Shown here: positions 1-10,023 of the stretch, one piece after another
Layout of the letters: each line of letters opens with the position of its first letter
Position numbering within the stretch: the stretch's first letter is position 1
Assembly: GCA_033439255.1 (NCBI GenBank)
Contig: CM065882.1
Location: forward strand, 1,798,001-1,862,000
Length of the DNA stretch: 64,000 nucleotides
Direction of reading: 5' to 3'
Origin: Hericium rajendrae
Lineage: Eukaryota; Basidiomycota; Agaricomycetes; Russulales; Hericiaceae
Translations under genes and position numbers: made by a program
The notes under the pieces: generated by a model
What the model saw: the letters and a program-made list of their open reading frames with translations, nothing else
Told to the model about the DNA's origin: nothing
Database searches by the model: none

Positions 1-258
1 CTCAGTCGACTCCCATATTGCTCTTGTCCTTACATTTTTGCATACATAAATACCCTCTGATTTGTACTTTATGATATTGTCTATAGTACTCTCATCAGCG
101 AATGATGCCAGCAAGCTGAATTGCTAGGGAAAAGTGATATAATTGAGAATTCTATGCGCCAAAACATGCCGCCACAGGGCCAGCCACCCACTTCCTCTTT
201 CATCGAAAAAACGCGCGCTGCTGCCATCCTTTATGCAAACGGCTGTAAGGATTATGCA

Positions 259-1436
259 TTATGCAGGGCTGTCGTTCTTCTCGCGCCCCGGCGCGCTTCG
301 TCCCTGCCCGCTGCTGCCCGAGCGCGGGCTCGCGCCTGCGACGAGCGTAGCTGGGTCCTCCGGCGACTTCGACGGGTCCACCGACGCTTGGTCTGGGTTG
401 AGTTTCCAATACGGATAGCTGTCGTTCGCATCATGTGGACATATGATCAGAAACGGGCGAACAAAGGCCAGGCACCACTCACTGTTTGAGCATGGAATAG
501 AACCCGGTGCCGAGGAGTGAGCCTAGGAAAGGACCGAGCCAGTACTGGAATAGCGGATCAGTGAGATCGGGGCGGTCTCGGCGCATCCACGAGAAAAGGC
601 TTACCACCCATTGATCGTGGTACGGGAAACCAGTGACGGCCGCTGGGCCAAACGCGCGCGCGGTGTTCATCGCCGCACCCGTATAATTCACTGCGAACCT
701 GGGCCGTGTCAGCACGCACGCGAGCGTCAGCAGTGAAACGCACAGATGGCACGCGAACAGCGTCAGCCCGATTCCGATCTGCCGGGACGTGTCAGTCGCG
801 CTGCGCCGAAGGTGAGGTGAACACCGCTGACCGGTGCGAAGGGCGTAGCCTGGTGCTTCTCGGCCGCGAGCATGAGCACGGCGAGCACGAGGGTCGCGGT
901 GATGAACATTTCTATGAACACGCCCTGCGCCTTGTTAATCCCGGGCTGCAGGGTGGTACTGGATGCATGGCGACCTGATCATCAGCATCTGCGCGACGGC
1001 TCGACAACGGGCCATGATGGCGAGGAAGATACGCGTACTTTGATGACAGCGGCCCTGGAGTGAGCGCCAGGACAAGGCCCGCCGCCGCAATTGCGCCAGC
1101 GAGCTGTGCGATGCAGTACAAGACAAATCGCACAGGCTTGATGACACCGATGAGGAGAAGGGCGAGCGTGATGTTGGGATTGAATAGGCCGCCGGTGATC
1201 CTGAAGAAGAGCCAGGCGGAGACGAGCAGGCTGAAGCCCATGGAAAGCGCGATGTACAAAACGTGTTCGATGTTGGACGAGGTAGATGGCGTCTCGCTTT
1301 TCTCTGCGGTGGCTGCTTGTATCCCGCCCAGGGCGAGCAGAAGGAAGACAGTCGTCCCCACAAACTCCACAAACGCCGCAAAACAATCGTCGGAGAATCC
1401 GCCGGTTGCTGTAGGAAAATGTAGATGTCGCACCAT
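259..1436 (-). CDS. Aquaporin (MIP family), spliced
   Basis: Membrane channel for water or small neutral solutes. The first exon (about 132 codons from the ATG at 1436) holds the first transmembrane helices and the first pore box, NPN, at residues 86-88 (GGLFNPN). Downstream exons give the conserved Q-P-G-I-N segment, then the second pore box NTA in GAAMNTARAFGPA, and YWLGPFLGSLL. Clear introns: one starting with GTACGCG after LTPGPLSS, one at 545-604 and one at 419-482. The last exon (259-418) encodes a hydrophilic tail starting HYPYWKLNPDQ and ends with TAA at 259-261. An ATG-less upstream extension to 1517 is open but not needed. The NPN/NTA boxes differ from textbook NPA/NPA but are, from memory, usual for basidiomycete orthodox aquaporins. 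Family call is firm; substrate is not predictable from this. Confidence 0.9.
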
Positions 1437-1754
1437 CTCCAGTATAAGAGCAGGAGTAAAGGGGGTTTTCGCGGGCCAAGCGGCTTTGCAGAGGTACAGT
1501 ATCTTTACATGTGCCATGTCAAACTGGCGGACGCAATCGCGTCAGTGGGGCCATCGCAGTGGCATCACATGACCGCTGATCCAAATCGTGCCGCTAGCTC
1601 CTCCCTCCAGCGCATTCCAGTAGGGGGGATCTCCAGTAGCACGATAATTCTGAGACATGGCACCAAATAAGTGGGGAGCATCGTATTGACTGGCAACAAA
1701 TGCACGGACCGTTGGGCTAAGCATCGATCGATAGGGCTCGTAGTCGGATAGTGG

Positions 1755-2527
1755 TCAATCCCAGTCGCGTTTGCTGCGAGTCCGCTTGGTATGGCTGCGT
1801 TTGTCTTTCTCGATTCTCCGCTTGGCCTTCTCTGCTCTTTCCAATTGACGCACGCGCTCCTTCTGCTGTTCTGTTGGTTCGTTCTTCAGGGCCGCCGAGG
1901 ATGCGGACTGTATCAGAACGTGCAGCTTCGTGCGGGTCAGCTATGGGCACGAACGCGGAGATTCGGCGGATGCTACCGACTTTAGACAAACAGTCTTCCA
2001 CATTCTGCGGCTGTGAACGGTGCAGGGTAGATGTGATCAACACAGACTGGGAGGAAGCCGCATAATGGGGCTGATCATCTGCATATCAGCACCTTGTGAG
2101 CTCTTCGAGGGAGAGAGAACAGACCGATTTCCGTAGTGTATCTTGTGCCCAAAGTGGTATCCACGGTGCTTTCACGGGACACCGAAGGGTCGCCTTTGTG
2201 TTGACTTTATTGACATTCTAGTATCAGAAAGAATGTTATTCAACAAACTTAAGTCAGAAGATCGGAACACAGACTGACCTGACCACCGGGACCAGAGCTT
2301 CTCGAGAAAGTTATCTCTACTAGGGATTTTGGGATACTCTGGGCCTTAAAACGGGACAACCACTCTTTCGCCGAAGTCATGTCTTGTTTCGTCTCTAGAT
2401 GAAGTAGTGATGGTGGAACAGGCAGCGTCTCGTCGCGCGCCTGTACAGCGTGGCTAGCACGTCTCAAGAAGCATGTCTCGAGCAGGTGGACGTTTCTCCA
2501 CAAACAACCTGCGGATAGAAGGGACAT
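1755..2527 (-). CDS. ICT1: Mitochondrial peptidyl-tRNA hydrolase, ICT1/Pth4 type
   Basis: Codon-independent release factor relative that frees stalled peptidyl-tRNA on mitochondrial ribosomes. The first exon encodes a basic, serine/leucine-rich leader that fits a mitochondrial presequence, then SRSSGPGGQ, carrying the catalytic GGQ. The intron opens right after GGQ; the next exon starts NVNKVNTKATLR, the expected continuation. A second intron (GTCTGT...GATCAG, about 54 nt) joins LRKS to PHYAASSQS, and a third (GTCGGT...CCATAG) joins CLSK to LTRTKLHVLIQ. The protein ends in a lysine/arginine-rich tail (RVRQLERAEKAKRRIEKDKR) typical of the family, with TGA at 1755-1757. Length about 190 residues, normal for the family. 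Its divergent neighbour on the plus strand is only a small uncertain ORF. Confidence 0.9.
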
Positions 2528-2627
2528 TCGGCTGGAAGGCGGATCGAATTCTGAAGGAGGCCATCAGTGCCCTGGTCGATGCTGTGAACATGCAAGCCAT
2601 TGACGTACCTGATGCCTTTACCAGGCA

Positions 2628-2936
2628 ATGGTTCCAATAAATTCCAAGATAACTAACATCATACGTATACGATACGCACCTAGAGAAATGTCACGTCATG
2701 GGAAACGCGGGAACACTTGGAAGGTCCCCTACTCTCGTCACGACAAAGGGCTTTCTCACAGAACTAATTGGGATCAGTTGCTTGAGATCCGGAGACTTCG
2801 CCTTTGTGCAAAGGAAGTTGAAAAGAAGTTACAGTACAAACTTGTCAGGACTCAAGTACTCAAGCTCAAGCTGGAGGAACTGCAGCGATGCGTGAGAAGG
2901 TTACGGGGTCCAATTTACGAGAGGCGTCAACCCTAG
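2628..2936 (+). CDS. Small uncertain ORF containing a repeated 3' segment
   Basis: A 102-codon frame, rich in K and R in its second half (QLLEIRRLRLCAKEVEKKL), that could form a basic helix. I do not recognise it. Its part from about 2740 to 2936 is clearly related to 9605-9810, downstream of the first TMEM53-like gene, where the same frame is broken by stops. That makes it either a short gene with a decayed copy or a non-coding repeat that happens to be open here. It starts just upstream of the divergently transcribed ICT1 gene. The start is not supported by anything but the open frame. Confidence 0.3.
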   Translation: MVPINSKITNIIRIRYAPREMSRHGKRGNTWKVPYSRHDKGLSHRTNWDQLLEIRRLRLCAKEVEKKLQYKLVRTQVLKLKLEELQRCVRRLRGPIYERRQP

Positions 2937-2984
2937 CTCCAACCACGTCCCTGCAGGCGCCGGCGCTCGCTGCACTCGACGTCT

Positions 2985-3005
2985 TTTTTTTTTTTTTTTT
3001 TTTTT
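2985..3005. repeat. Poly-T tract (T21)
   Basis: An uninterrupted run of 21 T residues, 54 bp left of the Mutator-like element. It could be a microsatellite or the tail of a minus-strand retroposed copy; the 54 bp between it and the element show no recognisable gene. Confidence 0.85.
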
Positions 3006-3059
3006 GAATCAGGTGTTTGTTTTTATATACAACGCCAGCCGAGGCCAGGTGTCGTAGAC

Positions 3060-3365
3060 GGGACGACCAAGGATGAAATGCGCGTCGTGAGGCTTGAGCT
3101 AGCCGGTGGCGCCGCTTCCCACGAGACCTCTCCCTCGATATCCAAGGTATCTCCTCTATCTCTGTTATATCCTAGGCCCGGGATGCTCTGTATTAACATG
3201 TACTAGTAGGTTTCAGTCCAAGTCCAAGTCGAAGAGCGCCTACACCAGAGTGAATGCAATCCTCCCAACGTGTTTTCCTTCGCTTTCGGGCACGTGACCG
3301 ACGCGCATCGTCGCGCCTTCCTTTTTCGGTGATGCATCATGTTCCTTGCCTCTAGCAGGTTTTGA
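3060..3365 (+). repeat. MULE left inverted end, outer part
   Basis: Matches 6781 back to 6476 on the other strand at about 96% identity. It stops abruptly at the hAT-like insertion; its last 8 bases (GGTTTTGA) are one copy of the target duplication. It contains a CACGTG E-box that is kept in both ends. Confidence 0.9.
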
Positions 3366-4211
3366 GGCACTCGGACTATAGTTGGGGCTGTTGGCACGGA
3401 AAAGAACTAAATTAATTTGAAGAGGGGAGGGAGGAGGAGGAGAGGGAGGCCGCAGAGGGTCAAAATCGGAGGCTCACTGCTCTCGACTCATGGGCGCTCG
3501 ATAATGTACGGATCAACGATGCAGTTCGAACCGAACAAGGTCCATCAAAATGTAATTAAGCATGGGTACGATAGCGACAACACATCATTTTAGTCAAGAT
3601 CAAGACATTGTGCATCGTTAGATATCGCCACACGGTCCTGCATGATCTCAGAGAAAGCACTTTCTGTCTCTCCCTCACATTCACCGTGGTCCCGTGCCAT
3701 GTGCCGTTGCATGCGGGCAGCGGGCGGGAACACCATGACTTGTCAAAAATTAAATACAAGTATATGTACAAAACCTCATAACATTAAAATGGATTTTGTG
3801 TGTCGCTCACATGCACACTCCTTCACGTACAGCTGCTATGGCTGCTCATACATATGGAGCTTCTACCCGCTGTATTAGTAGGGACTCGGGCCTGCGCCTC
3901 TCGCACACCCATAATGCGCACGCGCAGAAGATAATAATTGCTGCCCTTCTGGTGCAAATTTTTTTAGCTTGGCAGGCTCAAGTTCGCACCGGCCTCGCTC
4001 CGCTGCTGCTCCGCCTCGTGCAGTGAGTGCTCGCCCCTCCTCTGGCCTTCCTCCGGCATGGCGTTGTGCTTCGAGAGCAACTCAAATGATTAGCCGAGAT
4101 GGTGTTTGGTGCCATTATGCGCTCGAGTTTCGAGCCTTGCTATGATTAAAGCCCCGCTACAATTCAAACTCAGCTAGAGCCTCGAGCAGCCTCACCTATA
4201 GTAGGACTGCC
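3366..4211. mobile_element. hAT-like non-autonomous element inserted in the MULE end
   Basis: 846 bp that interrupt the left MULE end. Tips form an imperfect inverted repeat: GGCACTCGGACTATAG at the left and, reverse-complemented, GGCAGTCCTACTATAG at the right (13 of 16 match). It is flanked by 8-bp direct repeats, GGTTTTGA (3358-3365) and GGTTTTTA (4212-4219), with one mismatch; the intact right MULE end reads GGTTTTTA at this point. Short inverted tips with an 8-bp target duplication are the mark of hAT elements. The right subterminal region is rich in CTCGAG-like words, also seen in hAT ends. There is no long ORF, so it must have been moved in trans. Confidence 0.8.
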
Positions 4212-4219
4212 GGTTTTTA

Positions 4220-4336
4220 GCCATGTACTTTGCCCATTTAAAATGTAATTAAATCGTATAAAATGGGAGAAAAATCAAATATGTTGAAAAATCGATTATG
4301 TAATCAGATATGAATCAAACTTTGCAAGTTAGTACT
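4220..4336 (+). repeat. MULE left inverted end, inner part
   Basis: 117 bp matching 6475 back to 6359 on the other strand with seven mismatches, all transitions. It continues the left end exactly where the hAT-like insertion broke it. Confidence 0.9.
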
Positions 4337-4557
4337 GATTCATGACAGGATCAGAATAAGTGTAGAACTTCAGAGTTGTAAGAATATCTGTCAGCAGCAC
4401 AGTCAACTGGCATCATCATCTTCCAACTCTGTTTGTATCTGATTCTTCTAAGTGTTTCTGTCATTTAATGGTTCTACTTTGCAGTACTACTATCTAACTG
4501 ACGATCTACTATGTTTTCTCATCTCTGTTCAAACTTTTTACTTGTTTAAACTGCACT

Positions 4558-6235
4558 ATGTCTTCAAGCACCTCTACTCAGGCTGATACTCAAAAATGTC
4601 AGAGGTATTATAAGACTCTACCTTTGTCAGCTTTTGAGACTTCTACTAAGGGCAAGACCAAAAGATCACTCAAGAGTACTTGCACATAGTATAGTGCTAT
4701 ACAAAACAAGAAGCAGTACCAGAATAAGAAAAGGGAACAAGAAGACTCTTTAGAGCAAGATGAGGTATATAGCAGTTTATTTCTTATTTCTTTTGCTAAT
4801 GATCTTTAGAATTCTGAAACTCTATTTTCCTTATTTATCGAGCAATTTGCAATTATGCTATGTGCTCAGAACAGTGATGCTGAGTTAGATCTTACATGCA
4901 CTGTAGAAGTTGTATACTTGATGCAAGATCTTAGCATTGAAGATCTACAAGCAGAGAATGCTTAACATCAGATCACTAATTGTTTAGCAAAAACTGTTTG
5001 AAATCTAACCAATTATCATTGGCTGTAAGTTTGTAATATAATCTTTATAGTAATAATACTAAATTGGTCTTAAATATCATAGTTCTATCTTACTAACTTG
5101 TAAACCTAAGACTTGCTTCAATTTTAATTGTGCACAATCTGCTGCTTGAGTAAAGAAAAGCAAAAAAAACAGCAGATACAGCCAAGCAATGAGACAAGAC
5201 CTCAATGTCATCTTTTGCCTGCTCTGGCTGGTTGTCTATATATTTTTTATCTAGGTTTTACGGCTGCTCACTATCTCTCTCGACTTCATACAACTATAAA
5301 TGTTGAGAATTTTTGGGGAAGCAGTGAAGCACAATCATCTCCATCATCTCCTTTGATCTTGTCTTGATCACCTTGTCTGAATTCTTTGTACCAAGGTCAC
5401 ACCTGTACATATGCAATGTGCAGGTATTTTGGAGGATTCACATCATACAGGTCGATTCAAGGCTGCTACAAGTGTCCAAAATTATTTCAAGAAGGTTTGA
5501 AAAAAATTAGCTGCTATCTCTGTCAATGATCATCTATACTTGGTTAAGGTTGAAATCTGGTCATGCAATTGTGATGCTCAAAAGTATCATCCCTTCCATC
5601 TTTGCAAACATATAGTCAGCATTGTTGGTCAAGTTTTCATTCATTTTTCAAACAAATTACTCAATGTTATACCATTTCACTTTATCAATATGATCTTCTT
5701 AGCAATGAAACAATACAGCAGGTTGGCCAGAATGAAGATTTTATTCTAGATGGCTTTATAACAGATGATGATGATCATGTCTGGCTTGATGAAATAGGTG
5801 TTTTAGAAGATCCAGCTTATTGGGCAGATCTCATTCCAAAGCAAATTTTTGACATCTTGGATCACTGAAGTTATTGTACTTCTGTGGTTGAAGTTGATAA
5901 TATGCTAATTCCTGACTTGAATACATATAGTAATTCACCATCTGAGACACAGAGCTATCATAAGGCTGAAGGAGAGCAAGATATAGATGAGGTATGTTTG
6001 TCTAGAATTTTGCAAAAAGTATAATCTCTCATGAGTTATCATAGCTTGTTGAGCAAGCTGAGGCATGCATGAATGTCTTCTTGGAAGCTGCAAGCATATT
6101 CCAATCTCAAATTAAACATAGAAACCATCTCTTCCTCTCTCACATTACAAGACTAGGATTTGAAAGAGATGTGGAAAGATTTGTTGAAGACATTTGGAAG
6201 CTAGAAGAAACAGGAAGAACTCAGCCAAATACTTG
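4558..6235 (+). pseudogene. Decayed MULE transposase with SWIM motif
   Basis: Remnants in several frames with many stops. An ATG at 4558 opens a short frame (MSSSTSTQADTQKC) that soon meets TAG. Around 5280-5330 a piece resembles the asparagine-rich stretch before the C-terminal part of fungal MULE transposases. At 5564-5611 is a SWIM zinc-binding motif (CNC, 10 residues, CKH). After it come an acidic segment (FITDDDDHVWLDE, 5740-5800) and a helix-rich tail around 6060-6230. The region where the DDE/D catalytic core should lie (about 4750-5250) is too short and closed, so an internal deletion is likely on top of point mutations. Cannot encode an active enzyme. Confidence 0.7.
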
Positions 6236-6358
6236 AGGACTGATGCTTCTACTAGCAGAAGTGCTAGGAACATTATGGGTTATTAGATCAGAGGGCCTAG
6301 TGACAGGACTTAGCTATAGATAGACATTTAGAGATTATCCTGATTTCTATCATAAAGT

Positions 6359-6781
6359 AGTACTAACTTGCAAAGTTTGACTCATATCTGACTGCATAAT
6401 TGATTTTTCAACATATTTGATTTTTCTCCCATTTTATATGATTTAATTACATTTTAAACGGGCAAAGTACGTGGCTAAAAACCTGCTAGAGGCGAGGAAC
6501 ATGACGCGTCACCGAAAAAGGAAGGCGCGACGATGCGCGTCGGTCACGTGCCCGAAAGCAAAGGAAAACACGTTGGGAGGATTGCATTCACTCTGGTGTA
6601 GGCGCTCTTTGACTTGGACTTGGACTGAAACCTACTAGTGCATGGTAATACAGAGCATCCCGGGCCTAGGATATAACAGAGATAGAGGAGATACCTTGGA
6701 TATCGAGGGAGAGGTCTCGTGGGAAGCGGCACCACCGGCTAGCTCAAGCCTCATGACGCACATTTCATCCTTGGTCGTCCC
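6359..6781 (-). repeat. MULE right inverted end, intact
   Basis: Uninterrupted 423-bp end that serves as the reference showing where the left end was split. It carries an open frame (6544-6735) mirrored in the left end at 3106-3297; I read this as a by-product of the repeat and not as a gene. Confidence 0.9.
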
Positions 6782-6837
6782 ACTAACTTTAGGCCAGGGG
6801 TGTGGGTACGTAGGTACATGAGTGCGGGGGGGCTCTA

Positions 6838-7514
6838 CAGTTGCGGACAATCAAAGTCCACCAATTTTGTGATCGACTTTTCTAACCTCCGATACCTATC
6901 GGAATTGAACGCTTTCGATGAAGGGAGTCTGCTGACGAAGTTTGAGTGGAGCTGCGGAATCTATCGAGCCGTTCGCCCAATAATTGCCATTTATGGTTTG
7001 GGTAGCCCCAAAAATTTGGCCAGCGCTTAAATTAATAGCTAAAAATATGAAAAATATGCCAAAATGCTCCTCTCGATGAGTGAGGTTTGATTTTATCAGA
7101 AAGATTCCGGCAGAGACGACATTGGGGCGAGGCTGGGACGAAGTTCAGCGGGCGCTTCACGGGCGCCTCGTGGTCCCGTGACTGTCAGCGTTTGGTGGCC
7201 GTTCGGCGGCACCCACTGTCGGACACGGAAGCTGCCAAAAGCAATCGCCAGCAATTTTCGACCTCTTTTGTAGACCGCGCTGGCCGTATATGTCCGATAT
7301 ACTCACAAAATTGGTATGTGGAAGGTCCACAAGGGGTATACAACGTCGGTCTGAGGCCCAAAAAATTGGCCAAGCGAAATTGTCGTGGGAAAAACTTCGG
7401 AGCACCATTTTTGAACGTATTCAAGCTCTCCGAGTCCGAATCCAATGTTTATTTTCCTCAAAAAAGTCGTCCGAAGGCACCAGCTAATTGGTGGGCTTTG
7501 AGTGTCCGCAACTG
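6838..7514. mobile_element. Tc1/mariner-like MITE, TA-flanked
   Basis: 677 bp with inverted tips: left CAGTTGCGGACAATCAAAG, right (reverse complement) CAGTTGCGGACACTCAAAG, the similarity going on for about 30 bp to CCACCAATT. Both sides are flanked by TA (6836-6837, 7515-7516), the target of Tc1/mariner elements. No transposase is encoded; the open frames inside (6800-7030, 7087-7608) have no recognisable domain. A direct repeat of about 18 bp (CCCAAAAATTTGGCCAGCG near 7008, similar near 7359) lies inside. Confidence 0.75.
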
Positions 7515-7575
7515 TACTCGACATCGACTGTCAACGCAGCAACAACGCCCAGTAAGTAGCCGCATTTGCAAATTA

Positions 7576-7737
7576 GAGAGTTTTCGCAGCCCTCCGACTC
7601 GAACCTAGCCAGTCGAGCCACAGGCTCCATTAGTCGCTCCACCCTGCCACCCACAGCAGCTTACAGCTGCATCTCAGTCGGACTCGGTGCTCCACTAGTC
7701 GAGTCCGAGTCCGAGTCGGTCAGTCGCGAGAACTCTC
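7576..7737. mobile_element. Small palindromic MITE, TA-flanked
   Basis: 162 bp flanked by TA (7574-7575 and 7738-7739). Tips are inverted: GAGAGTTTTCGC at the left and GAGAGTTCTCGC on the other strand at the right, and further in both arms carry CCGACTCG(A/G)AC. The right arm contains a triplicated GAGTCC motif. Non-coding. Confidence 0.55.
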
Positions 7738-8342
7738 TAATATGCTGGCTTATCGACTTTAATCGTATCGATGGAATAATGTCAAAGGCTGCATTCGTCA
7801 TCTCGTCACAACCCTGTGTTCACCGTCAAGACAAGGTAGAAATATTGCCTTTCGGTGCGTTTGCATTGTTTTCAGTTTGCTATCATTTTCGTTGAGGGTT
7901 AACTTACTGTGGCACTCGTCCGTTCAGACTTATCCTCGTATCCTAAGCGCAAGCTCGGGATCTCAGATAGTAAGTTGTCGAAGCTGAAGTGTAATTGAAA
8001 TATCGGTCTCTCCATGAACTCTCTGTCTTCACATAGCCGGCTGGTGACATACTGGTGACATCTCATATCAGCGGTGTGTACTGTAAGCGCTAGGGACGGC
8101 GGTCGTGCATTTCAATTTGTGTTGACCCGGCCCGTCCGCCTAATATACACTTGTGGCGTCTTGGTATAACAGGTGCGTGTCTACGGCAGTCGAGGGCCCC
8201 CGACGCTGGACTTATACAAGTCGACCCTCAGGCCTCAGGCATCGATAAGGAGCGCAACTTGTCCCTACATCAAACCCTTGTTTGGCTCCTTCCTCGTATA
8301 TTATCATAGGCATATACAGTATCCGACACTCCGAACCCAATC
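7738..8342. other. Intergenic and promoter of the first TMEM53-like gene
   Basis: No gene seen. The last 200-250 bp (from about 8105) are related to 10240-10509, so the upstream region was duplicated together with the coding part. The shared words include GTCTTGGTATAACA and GCATCGATAA. Confidence 0.6.
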
Positions 8343-9521
8343 ATGGCGTCAAAGGAAACTGCTCTCGGTAACTTCCAAAAGCTGTCATCAGGCGTCTTCC
8401 TCCTGCGTCGCGATGAGGCATTGGGAGCAGCTGGAGAGCATTCCAAAGATCCAACGTGAGTAAACATTGTATGCCTTGACGGTATACACTGCCTACTAAA
8501 TCGTCATACATCACTTAGTCTGATTATCATCTTTGGGTGGAGTAAGTCATCTTCCATCTATGTCATCTAATAGTCCGTCTCCTGAAGGTTATTCTTATCT
8601 GACCGGTCCTATCATAGTGGGAGCACAATTGGTACATCTGTTCAAGTATACGCAATACTACGAGACGCTCTACCCTCATGCCACGATTGTACTCATACAA
8701 TGTCACCTATCGTTTTTCTTCAAGAACACGAGCGAGAAGGTTCGTCCTCTGATTTCTAGACCTTGACCCATCGCATCTTGACAAAAACAACTTGATCCCA
8801 TGTCTCGTCGTGACAGCATGCTCTTCTTTCGCCGGTCGCGGGTATTCTCGAGAACCTTGGCTACGTCAACCCCGGGAGCATCCCCTCGGGCTCATCGATC
8901 CTAGTGCATGCCTTTTCCAATGGTTGGTTTATCTTCTCGTCGGCACCCGTACCATTCACTGATTCGCGTCATCAAGGTGGTGCTGCCCAAGTCGTCACGC
9001 TGTCCGATGTGCTGAAGGACAGGGCTGCCAAGCGTACATATGGTCACAAGGACAGCTATGATGTACCTTCAGCCATTATCCTAGACTCCGCCCCTGGGGA
9101 CAGCAGCATTGGGTCCGCCGTCGCCGCCTTCACAACTACCATACGGAGCCCGTTCATTCGATATCCCGCCATGTTCATTGCGTGGTTGATCTTCGCCTCC
9201 CTCTTCCTCTTCCACGCGCTCCTCGGCCACGAGCGCCAGGTGGAAGAAGTGACGCGTGCGTTACAGCGTACGTATCTTCTGCCCTGGATTAGCGAGGCCA
9301 CTCCCAGGCTCTACATTTACTCCAAGCGAGACGCGCTCATTCCATACACAACCGTAGCTCAGCATGCTGCTGAGGCCCGCGCGCTGGGCTACACGGTCGA
9401 CACCGAGGTCTTTGACAAGACCATGCACGTCGCACACATGCGGAGCGATCCCGATCGGTATTGGGCTGCTGTGCAGCGGATCTGGAGGACAGCTACTGAT
9501 GCTGCCGCATCGCATTCGTGA
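8343..9521 (+). CDS. TMEM53/PaxU-type alpha/beta hydrolase, copy 1
   Basis: Member of the DUF829 family (TMEM53 of animals, PaxU-like proteins of fungi); the biochemical role is not known. Starts MASKETALGNFQKLSSG with ATG at 8343. Introns follow the codons for SKDPT (GTGAGT...CTTAG), FGW (GTAAGT...CATAG), NTSEK (GTTCGT...GACAG) and FSN (GTTGGT...TCAAG). The joined product has LIIIFGWMGAQ at the first strand, the nucleophile motif HAFSNGG (Ser), an aspartate in YSKRDALIP and a histidine in MHVAHM, a plausible catalytic triad. A hydrophobic stretch (MFIAWLIFASLFLFHALL) may be a membrane anchor. TGA ends the frame at 9519-9521. It is intact, unlike its downstream copy. Confidence 0.85.
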
Positions 9522-9604
9522 ACTGCTTTGCTACCTGTAATCAGGCTTGTATCGAGGCATTCTTACAATGTTCTCATGCTGGCACAGTAGTATGGCTTTC
9601 TTCA

Positions 9605-9810
9605 CGCACTGCTACCCTCTGGTCACGAGAAAATCGCCTTCCCTCAGAGTTGACTGGGACGCCAGACAATTGGTTGCTCGAGATCTTGGCCTCGCCTTTG
9701 TGCAAGTGAAAATTGAAAGGAAGTCGAAGAACAAGTTCAAGGACTGCTACAACAATGTGTCGGAAGATTAAGAGACACAATTTACGGGAGACGCCAAGCC
9801 AGGCGCGTCT
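9605..9810 (+). repeat. Decayed copy of the segment at 2740-2936
   Basis: Shares with 2740-2936 the words TTGCTCGAGATC/TTGCTTGAGATC, CGCCTTTGTGCAA, ATTTACG(G)GAG and (A/G)CGCCAA. Here the corresponding frame has stops. It lies just downstream of TMEM53 copy 1, with no equivalent found after copy 2, where a transposon sits. Origin unknown. Confidence 0.55.
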
Positions 9811-9984
9811 TGGGCGCATCCGCTTGAAGTGTTCTGCATTAAAATATTCAACGTCAACGTCAACGCGGTGACAACTTCCATGGACGTATTTGCAAAGATC
9901 TGCTGGCGAATCGACTCTACTGCGCGTGTGGAATCAGTGAGGAAGAGAGTCTTCGTCATTCGATCACACGAACATCCCGTGTTC

Positions 9985-10023
9985 GTCACGTCAAGATAGA
10001 CTACTAGACTGTCTTGACGTGAC
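9985..10023. repeat. 12-bp perfect inverted repeat with TGACGT cores
   Basis: Arms GTCACGTCAAGA (9985-9996) and TCTTGACGTGAC (10012-10023) with a 15-bp loop. Each arm carries TGACGT, a bZIP/CREB-type half site. It lies between the two TMEM53-like copies, about 490 bp upstream of copy 2. It could be a regulatory hairpin or the relic of a small inverted-repeat element. Confidence 0.6.

Larger units (their letters stand above)
3060..6781. mobile_element. Mutator-like element (MULE), non-autonomous, with 423-bp inverted ends
   Basis: The right end (6359-6781) is an inverted copy of the left end (3060-3365 plus 4220-4336). After removing the 846-bp insert and its duplicated 8 bp, both ends are exactly 423 bp long and collinear, with about 18 mismatches by eye, nearly all transitions. 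The outer tips read GGGACGACCAAGG. The interior is AT-rich and carries transposase remnants with a SWIM zinc-binding motif, which together with long inverted ends indicates a MULE. I found no convincing 8-11 bp target duplication (flanks GTCGTAGAC and ACTAACTTT). Without the insert the element is about 2.87 kb. Confidence 0.85.

Noticed and set aside
2985-3005. Poly-T as tail of a minus-strand retrogene
   Set aside because: Only 54 bp lie between it and the MULE, with no gene-like sequence and no target duplication.
3106-6735. Matching 63-codon frames in the two MULE ends (3106-3297 plus, 6544-6735 minus)
   Set aside because: Same sequence because the ends are inverted copies; no start context, transcription sign or domain.
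3051-6790. Target duplication for the MULE
   Set aside because: Flanks GTCGTAGAC and ACTAACTTT do not match; a distant AGGCCAGG similarity on both sides lies outside the ends and is weak.
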